A stretch of DNA of 64,000 bases from Pelodera strongyloides (GCA_036852015.1 JAANDG010000099.1:124001-188000); one strand, 5' to 3'. Shown: positions 13,901-26,560, counted from the first letter of the stretch. A program made the numbers and translations. The notes: generated by a model from the letters alone, not told the origin.

Positions 13901-16900
13901 TGACCACTTGTTGTTTCACTGAAACTGGCAAGCCTCATTAGGCCAACAATGCGCAATGTTCATGCATTGGGAAATTTACTTCCTATTCATTTTGTAAACA
14001 TTAATCGCATGTTTCATGTTTTTTTCTTGAAACGTATGCAACTTCACTAAACTACTTGATTCCTGAAATTAGACAAATTGATAGAAACTTCGCAATTTTA
14101 CACTTTGCTAAGTAACTAGCTGAGCTAATGTTTCGAGCGAATGAGAGCGTTAGTCTGCTTTTAATATATCTGACTGAATGTCCGACTCACTGGGTGCTCT
14201 GGGTGCCGTCCTCTTCTTTGCAATTTCCCTCATCTTCTGTTTGATCGGCTCTTGGTGGATCAACTGTTTGCTGTCGATGGCTCCAGGAGGAAGGATGATC
14301 GTGTCGTCGATGAAGCTGAATGTCGGCAAAGGTATAATTTATTATGATGTGTTCATTCTTTGCTTCAACTGCGAAAATAATCGAGTAATGTTTTGTAGGG
14401 TAGAAAGAAAACCCACTAATTGAATGCCTGGGCAAGTTGCGCTCCAGTTGTTGCAGTCAGTGTGGCAGCTTTAAATTGCTAAAATGCTGTAATTTTAGTA
14501 ACGTGAACGCCAGTTCACAACAAGTGACATGTTCAGTGAAATCTTTGGGTATGCAGGTGTGTGTTTGGGTATCCATAACTAGAGAAAACCCTTACCGTAT
14601 TACTCAGCAACGTTCCCAGAGCTCTTCCAATATCAAAGAAAGGTACATCGGGATCAGCAGGTCCAAGAACACAGTAAAACTCCTTCGTGACCACATGTTT
14701 CTGAATGGTTGTTGGATAATATAACTATTCCATTTATGGCAAATTGCTTAGTGGTAAATACCATGCGGCACATTGAGCATAATAGGGATATAATGTCATT
14801 TAAAGAGCAAAAGGGCTGTAGATTATGTCTTTGTGCGTTTTTATACATAAAAGTGAATATGCTTTCTTGTCGAGCTGCTACTTCTGTTTCACATTAGCAT
14901 ATTTCTCTCTGATCAAATCATGACTCACGTCAACAATTCCGTCTTCCAACCGCATCATCACCATCCTGCAACGGTTCATTCCTTCGGCACCAGCGACGTA
15001 GATCTGCAAATGATTTCACATTTGTGGCCACCTTGGAATAGTCGAATATATAGTTGGATTTGTCAATGGGGCTTAAATCCATGGTGAAGCGTTATACCTG
15101 AACAATTTCCTTGAAGCTTTCATCCTGCTTTCCTTGATTTTGTGCGGTCGGATCCGGAACCGCTTGAACCGGCAGAAGGTCACTTCCAGCAGAGATGCGA
15201 GGCGTGAAAACGGAGAAACTGAACAAGAAATTGTGGAACGACACTTATTTGCATAGATTAAAATCGTAGGGCAACCTGTTAACATGTTCGATTTTTATAT
15301 ATCTTCAAAATACATAATCTTTGCATGGGATCCAGACTGATGACCGTTGTTTTACTCTTTGACAATTTGTAACTACTATGAGTTGATTTCCATTACTCTT
15401 ACAAATGCGTGATTCATTACTACTCACGTTCTAGCCTGTGGCAGACGTCGTTCTCCAAGGTTAACGACGGCATCCTGACTGCGACGACTTCTCATTCCAG
15501 CTATGTCTTAAAATTTACATTGAACAGTTAGTTCTTGTTTATGGAATCGCACCACAAACGAAATCCTGTAAAATCGTTTCTTTAAAACAGCTGCCTGTAT
15601 AATCCGTATGACCTGTGTAAGAGTGTAAGAGTGTAAGACCCCTTGATTGCTGATAAAACAAACCATGGGATGCTGATCTCGACTGCACCATTCTGCGTAC
15701 GTCTGCGGCGGCAACGACGGACGGTCTTGGTAAGCGTCCACTTCCAGCAGGACTGGAATAACAAACCAACTAACTCCTAACAAGAGTAGGATACAATTAT
15801 GGGGAAAACAATAAAGGGTCAGCATTAGGGTTCGACAATAAAATGCAAAACTGATGACGAAAATTGCCAATGAGAGGTGGGGCAAAACAACGACATCAAT
15901 AAGGACCACAAAGCACACAGCACAGGTAGGCTGAGAAGCTGAGAACGATTTGCAGTAGCAAATGGGAAAAACAACAAGTAAACCATTTTGGTTCTACTGA
16001 AATAAAACAAACTGGCGTTCTCCAACAGCTCGATGTCCGTGGTGTATACTTCTGAATGTTTAGTCGTGCTACACTTTAAATATCTAGAATACCACTCAAT
16101 TGGACCCCTTTAACGCATATTTAACGCGGCCTGTTAACGCATATTCTTATAGATCTCCTTGGCCCCAAGTTACATGCGCTCCCCATGATTTTCCTTTTCG
16201 CGTTATCGATAGAGCAGTGAAAGAACCATATAAATATAAGGTATTTAGAAATATAATGTATTTACTAATAACATTTTACAGGTTGGAAATAAGGTCGATA
16301 AAGTCATTACCGCTGCTTTCTCTTGAGCAGTTCTGCAATTCTACACATCAGCTCCCGATCTTCACCTGCGAATTCCTGAACAATTATTATATTAGGGAAC
16401 AATTCCGAGAACGATGTGTATATGTGGTGAAATATGACTATCCATTAAGGGAGGCCAGAGAAGAACGTCACTAAAATAAAAAAGGGTTCATGGATGTTTA
16501 CAATCCGAACAAACTGACCACTGCAAATCGATCAGCAAGCTCTTCCATACTACTAACTCTCTGCCCTTGAGCATCGGTCAGAATAGAAGCTAAAATTTAG
16601 TGAGTTGGTGAATTGCTAACATTTATAGTGCCTAAACCAGCAAACCAGGTTTTTATGTGGACATCGTCAACTGCTCACAGCTAGAGAAAAAAAGATTTAT
16701 AGAATGGGGGACATTATAGTCTGTTTGAACCCATTAGTTTCTCCACTAACATTTCAATGTTTATAATCAAAGGTTACCTTTGTCAAAACTTCTTTTGAGA
16801 AAGTCCATGACATGGTAGTGTGAGAATGGGACACGAGGCGGACCGAACGAATTTTGATCAATCACCAACTGGAAATACAAACATCCGATGAAGTAATGCC

Positions 16901-19900
16901 GCAAATCATAACAAAATATGTTGCTTGGCCTTTGTATGTCCTATCTAAGGGCCAAATGTTTCGCGCTGTTCACTTGCTTACCTCTTCATATTTGATGAAT
17001 CTTGCCGCTTCCACCCACTCGCTGGTTTTCTCGAAAACGTACAGTTCGATGGTAGACACCTGACAGAAAGCAAGCATTTCGAAATTTATTGGCCACATGA
17101 ATACATATTTTACTCACTCGTATTTAAAGTTCAAATGTATTACGTAGATGCACCCACCTCTTCTCGGTCGATGAAACACTTCATGTCGGATTTTTCTGAA
17201 TAAACAACAAATTTAGCACTGAACTTTAGAAAAAAAAGAGCAAGAACCTCTGAAGCGGATTAGGACAAAGGTTTCAGGTGCTGTTATGATTTTTCGAAGG
17301 TGGTTCATCTCAATGCTGGCAAATGGACGGAATTGTAATCTCAAATGACAAGTAATGCTCACATACCAGTTCCTAACACCAAGGTTCAAATAAGGTCTTT
17401 TCGCAAATCGGGCATTTTGTTCTCAACATTTTACTGTAAATCCCATGTAATTCCCTAACTATCGTCCTATAATCTCCAAAAGGTAAAAAAGAACACGGAA
17501 CAGTAGAATTGGAGGAAATTGCGTGTGTTCCTCGAAATTGTCTAGGGAGCAGACAGGTCAGTTCGACGTTTCAGTTCCTCGTGTAATTTTACATATACAA
17601 AAAGCCAGTATGGTAAAATGAACTAGGTAATTTTGAATATTTATGCGAGTTACACTTAATGCTCTAAACGCCAACCGGTTTGAAACATGCCAAGATATGA
17701 GTAGTATTATTAGATGATACATAAAGATCAAGACCAATAAAGCATAAATAAAAGAGATCTCTGATGCAGATTTCGCTATAGTGCTTTAAATTGATTGCGT
17801 AACGGAAGCGGTGAAGAGAAACAATGACAATTTAATTGAATTCCTTCACAAAAACTTGATGAATTTCATTAAGGCCGCAGCAAGGTGCCATGGTTTTCTT
17901 TGACATTTAATAGGCTGTCTAAACACATTCGATGAAAAGATTTGTGCAAAATTTTACTAAATTTTATTTTTGGGAAAATGTCAATTAGACGTTTCACAAA
18001 ATTGAAAAGACAAATTGCCTAACCACGTTTGGTGTTCATTGCATTGCTCGTATTTGGAAATTTATGCGGACATAAAGGGCAGCAATACGATAATAGCGAA
18101 GTCACCGGGGAATCATCTTTTTACAAAGAATACCAACAAAAACTTGCTTTTGTTTCTACGTTAGTATTAGTTGTCAGTGTACTTTCTCTGTTTTCTCATA
18201 ATTAAGAGTAAGCATGCATTTAAGGATAAGCTTTAGTGATCCAATTATATCAACTCATTTGCTTCGCAACCCCTATGCGCTTTTTAACCATATTTCTTTG
18301 GTCGCATTAAAAAAGATGCTCGTACTCCATCAAATGTGTTTATATTGAGAATTGTAAGGAAGGACAGTTAGTGCTAAAGAACCCCAACGAATTATCATAC
18401 GCATTCATTAAAAATGTTATTTTTGAGATAATTGTGCATCTCCAAATAAAGTGAAAAAACGGGGAAAGGAAATGTATATTATTAAATAAACAATGAACAT
18501 TTTTTTTTGTAATTTAACGCAAACAGTCTAAAGGTACATACATCATTCACATGTGATAATCGCAAATTGTGGCTATTATCTGTCGTATTATAGAATAAGT
18601 TGTGTTTATATCTTAAGTGTCTGGTTACATGATCTAATTCCCTTCTTTTGGGAAAAGTCGCTGAGATTTGCCGGATTGAGTCAAATGACGCCATCATCTG
18701 TACTTCAAATGTCGGCAAAACCTCCGCCCTCTGCTGTATTTATTATAAAAATTGGCTAGCTATTGGCTACGTTTATTTCTATGGCTACTGGCTATGTTTA
18801 TTTAAATGCTAAAAAAAATATATTGGAAATCATATTTAGAGTAAATTTAAAACTTGCCAGTACGGAGCAGAGTAATCATAGTGTTCGCCGGAATGACATC
18901 CACCGGCTCATCGCCTAAGATTAAGACGCTTATTATTGTTTGTCATCCTATTCTTCTGTAGTAAATTAATTCACGCTCCTACGCACATAGCAGGATTATA
19001 AATATAATAAAAGCTAACAATGAAATGTGGTTTAAACGGAATGAGTGCAAAAAAAGCGAGAAAGCGTAATGTGGAACAAATCAAATCAATCCTAAATTTT
19101 TTATTGCTATTTGGCTTTTAAAATGAACCAACTTGTTGTAAGTGTGTACTCTCTTACTCTCTTCCTCACTTAGTTAACAACACTAAGTCGACTGTATAAA
19201 TTTGTCTATAAGGGAAGATCAATTGAATCTCACCTGTGTAAAAAGAAACACTGCTATTTCGACGTCGATGCTCAGCGTCGACAGATCGCTGGGGAGTTGG
19301 CGGTTTACCAACGCGCGAGAATGTTTGCGGGGATCTGGATTTATATGATGTGCTTCTGGATCTACACTCGGTGAGCTCGACGTCATCACCACAATCGGCT
19401 TTTTCTTCGGACACCTATAAACTACTGATTTGATTGCGAAGATACACATACACATCGAACTGCAAGCAGAAACAAACCATGACCACTAGAGCCGCCGAAG
19501 CTTTGCAATGATAGGAGAACATAGAAACTCACCACAGATTCGTCTGCATCGCTCGATGAAGACTCTTCGTTGATTGTTTCAAAGGTGGTCGCCAAAACGA
19601 CCTCGCCGGGGTTTCGATTCGATGATTCCCCAATCTTAACATGTGCAATAAAATCGTATTGCACGTATGCTAACTTAAAAAGGTGCCTTAATTTAGTTAG
19701 CCGATAGCTTGATCAATTCAATTGTCAGAGTAGCTTCCTGCTAAATAACCTATATGATTGGTAAGCACTAAGCAAATACTTTAATTGCTAGACACTTTAA
19801 TTGCTATGTTGGCAATGAAGAAGGAAAAGAATATGCACTATTGCGTGAATAATTTCTAATCTTTACCTCGTCTCCTTTCGGAAGTAGGGGACTGTCGGAC

Positions 19901-19914
19901 GCTTTGTCCCCCAT
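4966..19914 (-). CDS. SLC4-family bicarbonate/anion transporter (abts-like), core model
   Basis: Plasma-membrane anion/bicarbonate transporter of the SLC4 family. I join 33 exons (minus): 19914-19867, 19634-19533, 19414-19234, 18914-18858, 17421-17367, 17315-17248, 17195-17158, 17059-16982, 16868-16778, 16589-16519, 16375-16311, 15752-15664, 15500-15428, 15218-15098, 15003-14929, 14700-14596, 14478-14417, 14315-14191, 13404-13296, 13120-13020, 12927-12779, 12680-12566, 12412-12333, 12245-12165, 12029-11910, 11719-11627, 10518-10355, 10108-9915, 9702-9628, 9484-9336, 6042-5962, 5848-5753, 5043-4966. All phases agree, giving 1062 residues, a usual SLC4 length. Residues 1 to about 545 form the cytoplasmic domain (EWVEAARFIKYEE, EFYCVLGPADPD); membrane helices follow (APSITFGGLIG, RFSEDIFSAMISFIFMIE, SLLGLPWMCAAAV, IPMACLFGVFFYLGTMNLSG); the tail is acidic. 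Gln882 stands where anion exchangers have Arg. Exon 4 uses a GC donor; exon 5 has a weak acceptor and is the least certain. Which C. elegans abts gene is closest is unresolved. Confidence 0.93.
6043..9335 (-). other. Long intron 30 of the SLC4 gene
   Basis: At 3.3 kb it is the longest intron of the core model. It holds a 150-codon open frame on the plus strand (7920-8372) and a short GA run near 8165, but no recognised domain and no further SLC4 exon: the phases of exons 30 and 31 match directly. Confidence 0.6.
10819..11560. mobile_element. Miniature element with TTAA target sites in an SLC4 intron
   Basis: About 740 bp bounded by TTAA (10819-10822, 11557-11560). The ends are inverted repeats of about 35 bases: AGGGGTGGGTTCACTAGAAA on the left, and the complement of the right end reads AGGGATGGGTTAGAAA, both then continuing ATCACCTTGTTTTT. 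TTAA duplications are typical of piggyBac-type elements. No transposase is seen inside. It lies between SLC4 exons 26 and 27. Confidence 0.75.
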
Positions 19915-22710
19915 TACACAACTGGATTATGGTCCAATTAATTACTAAAAAAAGGAGGAAGTAACTACGAGTTAGTAGAAGAACAAGTAGAAGAATCAGT
20001 ATAAAACGCGAAACAAACGGAAGGGGTCACATGCTGGAAGCAGAGATATCAGCACTTTCGCTTTGTACAGACTATTGTGTTTCACAATAAGGGGAGATTT
20101 TGATAAAAAAATGTTTCAAAAATGAACTATGCATAATAAACAATATAAATATTAATTGTGACTTCTCTCTCTCTCTCTCCCTCTTCGATGTTTTGATCAC
20201 TAATAATAACTACCGATTGTAGATGCACATCTTGTTGAACACTGTGATAAACACCATGATTAACCCGGTAAACAAATATTCATAAATGTAATTAGCCAGA
20301 ATAGAATCAATCTAAAAGAAACAATGCTACCCAGCAATTACCAGCATCCTCATTAATTAAATGCGTAATTTGGACCATCTTAGAATAACTTATGTTTTTT
20401 TATTAAATTAAAACACATTCTTGTTAAAGAAATGGCTGGGATATTTCGTTCAATAGGCATGTAAAGAATACGGACATCTTCCTTTGATAAAAAGAGCACC
20501 AAGGTTTCACTCTAAACATAAAAGGAGAATTTTACATAATAACTCATTTCTGTCTCCCATACTACTCGAATAGTTGGTCATACTAATTTTCCTATGTATA
20601 CAACTTATCTAGATGACACAAACACAGCAACCTTGCAAAAAAAATTCTTTAACGTTAAAAAGCGTAGGCTCATATTCAACAACGAAATACGCGTCAGAAG
20701 AACCAAGGGTTCAAGCATCTCAATACGGCTTACGATTTCAACAAGGACTCAGGTTGTTTCAAGTCATTAAAGTCAATATATAAACTTCGTTGGTTATAGG
20801 ATAAGAAGTCCTCTTTTGAAGAACTGGCGGATATCACAACAGACGAGTGTCTGTGAATCAGCTTTATTCTCGCAAGAATAATGGAGAGTGGAGACAGATA
20901 AAGACCAGGCGAGAGAGGGGAGAGGACAGGTTAGAAAAGGAAGAGCACAGTCATGACACAGACAGAAAAACGTTGTCTTAACATTGAAGCAGACAAGCAA
21001 AATATCACACCTAGGGAAATAAAGAAGCGCGCATAAGTCCGAATGTAGACATAAAATAAAATGAGTGAATGAATATTGATCTTGATCTGATTTCCGAAAA
21101 CAACAAATTTGCGCAGACACAAACGATATTTTGGTTTAAACACTTGCGCGAACCAATAAATAAGCTTTTTTTTCATATGTAAGTCAGGCATTCGAACTTA
21201 GGCAGGCTTTTAAATCAAATTTACCAACAACATCGATCATTTTGCATTCCCAAGAATACATACCGTACGACACAGTAATTGTTCTGTGACAACTTGCAAG
21301 TAAAACATTGATCATTTTGCAAAAAAAAATAAAAAGAAAGAAAAAATATTGGACCTAGTGATCATCACACATGCCACAGACAGAAAAAAGTAATTGAATT
21401 CTCAATGAGCTCACCGGACGATCGTTGAAAAATTGTTTGTGGAAGTGAAAGTGTTAAACACTGTTACTCTATTAGGGTCTGTTAAATAGTCACATGTATT
21501 GATAGGAACACTATTAGTGTTCAAGTAAAAACGATTCTCTATAATGTAAAGCCTATCCTCCAGTTCACTGCAGGTTAATCAATAAGTCCTCAGAAATTTA
21601 AAATTAATCCACTAAAGTTCAAACTCTTCCCTTTGGTCGGAATGAGCGGGAAGGTAGACTTCGCACCCACGTGCCAGGGAGTCGAGCTTTCAAACAAAAA
21701 CTTGTAAGCAACATGCGTAATGGGAAATTAAGAAATATTTGCAAATCATAAGTGCCACAGTCATCGGCCTGCAACTTAAAACAAACATAGAGAGTACATT
21801 TTCTATTTTTGATATACAATTGGGCTGCAAATTTCAAGAAACATTTGTTAAAATTAAGAATTTAGCGCCCGAGCATAATTGTTGATTTCAACAATGCAAG
21901 TATACACGTAGATAGTTTATAGAGATTTCAAAGGATTGTTATTCTTGAAGCATAAAAAGATATCTTGCAAAAAAGCGCATGCAAAGGGTAGTAGGACAGC
22001 GTACAGTTTTGAATAGCAGCGTACTTTTAAACATATGTACTTTCAATATATGACTTGCTCTGTCTGTGCGCTCTCTCTTTCTCCACTAATGCCCTTATCT
22101 GCAACTACAATGCAGAATAAAGAATTACTGAATTTTTGAACAAAGCAATTTTACGTTTGTTTAAGATAACAAGCAGGCGCGGAAATTCAGCCTTTGATGT
22201 TCAGACTGTTCACTCCAAAGGCAGCGTCGTTTTCATTTACAAGCAAAGATAACTTGGTCATTGGAAAGCATGTAGCGGAAGTGACGCCAAGTTCTTCTAA
22301 TTCTCACATAGCTTCTTTTTATAAATAACAGAAGTAAGTACGCCGCCCTTTTAAAAGCAATGGAAGGCTCATCATAAAAGTTGATAGAATAAATATCACG
22401 AATACATTATGCGCGTTCGCTATTTTTAAATGATAGTGTAATTTGATAGGCGGATAATGTCACGGTGCATGATTACTGTTTGGGCTCTTCCGCGCTTGAA
22501 CTAGTGAGCGGCAGGCTGTACAAGTCAAGTGACCACACATCTGTGTGCAGAACGACATCGACGAATTGCCGACAAATATTTTTCTCCTAATTAGCATTAA
22601 TTGTCCAAAATTATTTGGAGTACAACAAAGAACACAGTACATGCGACCAACACTATGCATGCAATGATTTGATCGTTTTCCTTATGACAATGAAAAAGAT
22701 CTGTACCTAC

Positions 22711-22822
22711 CGTGATTGTGCGTGCCGAGGAAGCACGTTGGTTCCGTTTCTTCGCTTATGATTCTCACCGATCAGGTGTTTTCGTTTAGATACCGAGGCT
22801 GCTTTCGGTGATGAAGTCGCCG
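22711..22822 (-). CDS. Upstream coding exon of the SLC4 gene (long N-terminus)
   Basis: An exon flanked by a TTTGTTAG acceptor and a GTAGGT donor, with entry phase 1 and exit phase 2. It encodes a basic segment of about 37 residues that includes SKRKHLIGENHKRR. Its exit phase fits an acceptor ending at 19922: exon 1 then begins at 19921 and reads Cys-Val before the Met used as start in the core model. SLC4 N-termini often carry basic/His-rich stretches, which suits this exon. That it joins this gene is inferred from phase, strand and position; a transcript would settle it. Confidence 0.6.
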
Positions 22823-23182
22823 CTAACAAAATACAAACAGTGATTACGCAGGCGAATGCAATTTTTTCTTACCATTAGTCAGCTAATGTGAGTAGATCGT
22901 TCTGACTGCACGAGAAGTACTTTCCACCTGTGGACGTTGGAATGAAAGAAAGCGCCAAGTGACTTTCACTTTTAGTTGAGGTGGCTGATTATTCGAACAA
23001 CTGAATAACGAAAGTTCAGGCTTTTTTATGTGAAGACTACATAGTGCATCTATTGAAGAAACATATGTGAAGACGAAGACGAAGACGAAGCGATGCTTTG
23101 TGACTTTGACTTTGATACATTCACGGTAAAAATCTGACACATAGGCGACACCTGGCTTCTTATTGTTACTTCCTACTAGTAC

Positions 23183-23624
23183 TTAAAGGGATAGGGTCAC
23201 TACGGATTGCACCTTTTTGAATATTTTGTATTGATAGTATGGTCATAATACGAAAATTACAGTAAATTGTCTTTGCTTCCCGAGGCAGGAGCATGCTCAA
23301 AAGCTAAGCTACCTCGAATTTATAAAACAACTGGCGTACCGCAGCCGTAGTTAAATGGTACTCCATACAGTGTTACAAGTGCGAAACAGCGTGATAGGGC
23401 TGGAGACGCTGGAAGATGCAGGGCCCTTATCTCACCCTCTATCACAACACTCTCTACACCTCTAGCCCTGTCACGCTATTACGCACTTGTAACACAGTTT
23501 GGCGTACCGTATAACTACGGCTGCGGCACGCCAGTCGTTTTATAAATGTGAGGCAGCTTAGCTTCTGAGCATGATCCTGCCTCGAGGAGCAAAGGCAATT
23601 TACTGTAATTGTCGTATTGTGACC
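23183..23624. repeat. Long imperfect palindrome in an SLC4 5' intron
   Basis: The arms 23241-23360 and 23505-23624 are imperfect inverted copies; for example ACTGGCGTACCGCAGCCGTA on the left is matched by the complement of the right-hand segment around 23515. The centre holds a second inverted pair around GTGATAGGGCTGGAG and its partner near 23460. A TTAAAGGG end is present at 23183 but I find no matching end on the right, so this may be a decayed foldback element. Confidence 0.7.
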
Positions 23625-24648
23625 AGCATAGGCAAAATTGCTTCACCATTACATGCAGCGTGTTTGATAATGTTCAGTAGTCAGAATCAGCATTTCAGTA
23701 GTCTCGCACATGAAACTTATATAAGCAAATGTTGGAGAAATTTAAGGAGATAGTGCCAGCTCCTCAGGATCAGCAACTGGCGTTTAAGGCGGACTGTATT
23801 ACTGTTTGTGGGAGGAGCTTACGAATCGTAGCGAATGACAGAGCTCACGAGTGCCAGTACCCGAATTGCACAAACCCGCAAAGCTCCAAGATGTGAGACT
23901 TCGGGCATTTTGGGCCTTTGGGCACTTTGGGCCTTTGTCCTAAATATAAAGAATGGGGAAAACACCGAAACAAACCTCATGACGTATTGTCTATACGAAT
24001 CGGATCAGCAGTGAAATTTATTAGAGTACACTAAGCAATTAAGCACACTTATCATGCTCAAAACGATATGCTCAAAACTATTGCATTTGGAGGGTCGATT
24101 GCATGGCGTTTTACAAGAGAATTCCCGAGACAGGACAGAATTTGCAGGGTCATTCATTTTGTTTTCAATATATTTAACTTGTTTCTTTTATGTTTATTAG
24201 CAGACGACTAGAATGTTCTCCTCATTATTTGTTTATGCGTAAAAATCGGTATTTTTTTCCTGACAGACAAGAATTGGGAGAATCAGATGTTATTCGATGT
24301 GCAGGGCATTGAGGGTTAAACCGTCAAAAGCTCATATAACACAATCATTTATCTCTAAGCAGAGATCTTAAACGAACAGTCTGCTTTTTGCCACATGTTA
24401 AGTTTGATGCAACCATTCTTGTTGGTCGGCATTGTCTCAGTATGTGGGACAAAGAGAATATAGACAACACAGAACTTACAGAGAGTTGCCGCTAAGCAAT
24501 GACCATTGTTTTCATAATATAGAACCTACAATTTGATTAATCAATGTGTATTACCAAACGGAAATTGACCAAAATAAAAAAACAACTCATTTTTAGGCTT
24601 TCCGCGGAGTCGTCTCTACAGTGTTTGAGGTGTGTCGTTGCGGAATAC

Positions 24649-24700
24649 CTGATCCTTCTACCCGATTTATGTCAGAGTTTATTTTTCTTGAGAAAAACAT
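24649..24700 (-). CDS. Candidate first coding exon of the long SLC4 isoform
   Basis: An ATG at 24700 sits five bases after a TTTGTTTAG acceptor-like site, as expected for a spliced-leader site. The 17 codons that follow start MFFSRKINSD and end at a GTATTC donor in phase 1, which matches the entry phase of the exon at 22822-22711. Joined with that exon and the extended exon 1, the protein would be 1119 residues and stay in frame throughout. The two introns are about 1.8 and 2.8 kb. Supported only by phase, splice signals and strand. Confidence 0.5.
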
Positions 24701-24808
24701 TGTACCTAAACAAATAGCACATGACTTTGCAAGAAAATGTAATAATGAAAGAATCATACATAGTGAACGAACTAGGACATCTGATTTCATGAGAAATTGA
24801 GCCTAAAC

Positions 24809-24871
24809 CTGCAGCAAAATCATCACGTCTTCGTTTTTAGACTCTTCGATTCGTGGTTGATCGCTGCTCAT
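24809..24871 (-). CDS. Candidate alternative first exon of the SLC4 gene
   Basis: An open segment of 21 codons beginning MSSDQPRIEE and ending at CAG|GTTTAG in phase 0. It cannot join the exon at 24705-24649, because the frame would hit a stop, but it fits exon 2 at 19634 in phase 0 exactly as exon 1 does. It would therefore replace the first 16 residues and give a protein of 1067 residues. The segment is acidic and polar, like the N-termini of several SLC4 isoforms. It may instead belong to another transcript. Confidence 0.4.
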
Positions 24872-25181
24872 ACCTTACCTTTCTAGAGAACGTCCGACGT
24901 AAAGTGCAGGACGAACGCGAATGCATATGTAGTCGTATTTTAAAATAAGGCAAAGAAGAAGATATTAGAGCATTACCAATCACATTGGATGCACTGGATT
25001 AGGGAGGTGAAGAACAGTTTTTGAAATTCCACATAAAAGCGATTTTTCTTAGAAGTTTTGATCTCTTCTTCATAAATATTAGTTTGATTACCTGTCTTCC
25101 AAACCTATATCCTTTCTTTAAGGGGGAGAAAGAAGCCTGCTTAGTTGAGAAAGATTTTCAGATTATATACAGAGCAAAATT

Positions 25182-25239
25182 TTGAAAACTCGGTACGATG
25201 ACGGTTTATCATTGAAAACTCGGTACGATGACGGTTTAT
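25182..25239. repeat. Tandem duplication of a 30-bp unit
   Basis: Two adjacent nearly identical copies of a unit beginning TTGAAAACTCGGTACGATGA, the first from 25182 and the second from 25212. Confidence 0.9.
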
Positions 25240-25421
25240 GGATAAACAGGGCTTTATTTATAGTGCACTGTTTCTGTTGGGGGAGGAGCTGCTAAATCGT
25301 AGACATTCACAGGCACTTTACAAGGAAAAATAAAACGAGAAAATATGTTGCGAAATCAATTTGGACAACGTTACGAAACTTTTTGTGTCCCTTATCTCTC
25401 TAAGGTATAACATAGGTTCTT

Positions 25422-25793
25422 TTAAAGGGTCACGCGCACGAGAAAGTCATGCGGCTTCAAAATACCCAGATTGTGCGGCTGCACAATGCGAACTTATCCG
25501 TGCAATTCGTAAAGCATGAAACGTACAATTCGGCCAGTTAATTGGCAAAAACTACCACCTGGAACATACCGTAACCGCATAGAAAAACATAGAAACAGAT
25601 ATGTTGCATCTGCAACATATAACCAAAATTCAATTTTTAGTCAATTGCGGCAACTTTCAGTTGGTAGTTTTCGCCAAATAACTCGTTTAGCTTGGAGTTC
25701 CTGTAGATGGTGTTTTCATATTTGGAATCGCATAGCTCATGCGCACTGTAGAAATTTTAGCATAGGTGTTCTCTCGTGAGCCTGCCCCTTTAA
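25422..25793. mobile_element. Foldback miniature element with TTAA ends
   Basis: Bounded by TTAA (25422-25425, 25790-25793). Ends are TTAAAGGGTCACGCGCACGA and, on the complement of the right side, TTAAAGGGGCAGGCTCACGA. Internal arms also pair: GGCAAAAACTACCACCTGG on the left with the complement of AGTTGGTAGTTTTCGCC on the right. There is no coding capacity. Its right TTAA is shared with the next element. Confidence 0.75.
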
Positions 25794-26248
25794 AGGGAGA
25801 GGCCCACGAGAAAAAAGCTTTCCTCATTATATTTGCACGGAATGTCCGGAATTTCAGAAATATTACCGTGAAAACTGCATTGCTTGAAGCCTAAAACTCA
25901 CAGAGTTATTCCCCCGCAAACAGTTCGGCCAGGTACCGTAGGCAGCAACGTCAAACTTCGTTTTTTACGGTTTATATCCAGTCATTTGCATTCTTTCTCT
26001 GCATAGTAATGGTCAAACGAAGAAAGATCATCACTAAGATTATAACAAGGTGTTTCCAATACTCTAATGCCTTAAAAGCGCAAAAATTGTTTCTGGCTAC
26101 GGTACCTGACCGAACTGTTTGCTTTTGAATAATTCTGCGAGTTCTAGGCTTAAAACAATGCGGTTTTCACAGTAATATTTCTGAAATTCCGGACATTCTG
26201 CACAAATAAATTGAGGAAAACTTTTTTCTCGTGGGCCTCTCCCTTTAA
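25790..26248. mobile_element. Foldback miniature element, family Y copy 1
   Basis: Bounded by TTAA at 25790-25793 and 26245-26248. Long inverted arms of nearly 190 bases begin AGGGAGAGGCCCACGAGAAA and include GAATGTCCGGAATTTCAGAA and CCAGGTACCGTAGGCAGCAA with complementary partners on the other arm. A second copy with the same arms is at 33621-34073, so it is a dispersed family. No transposase is present. Confidence 0.85.
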
Positions 26249-26557
26249 TGGAGACATTGAGAATTAGGCATACACTGGATATACATATCGTGTATAACTG
26301 AAAAATCAATTATCTAATTTGTTTTTGGAAGTGGGTAAGCGATCAGTTCAGAGAAACGGATGTGCTCGTAAGTTCTCGGTGATCGCAATTCCCTAACATT
26401 CTTTCGGGCAGAAAGGGCAACAATTTTATCTTCACACCATGTGATACAGAATCGTAAGTCTTTTCTCGGTCTCGGATCTGCCTTGGCCCATAAGCATGGC
26501 ACATCATTATAAAAAAAGTTATACAGGTGCCCATGTCCTTTAGATAATAACTGCGTG

Positions 26558-26560
<3 letters not shown>

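Larger units (their letters stand above)
19922..24648 (-). other. SLC4 5' introns
   Basis: Apart from the exon at 22711-22822 and the palindrome at 23183-23624, I see nothing in these introns beyond a CT run at about 20166 and AT-rich sequence. Confidence 0.5.

Noticed and set aside
15508..15918. A 136-codon minus-strand open frame within the SLC4 gene
   Set aside because: It runs through introns; only 15664-15752 is an exon there and its coding frame is set by its neighbours in another phase.
18482..18759. Possible extra SLC4 exon around 18490-18720 (minus)
   Set aside because: An acceptor-like AG exists but no donor fits in phase, and the sequence does not resemble SLC4.
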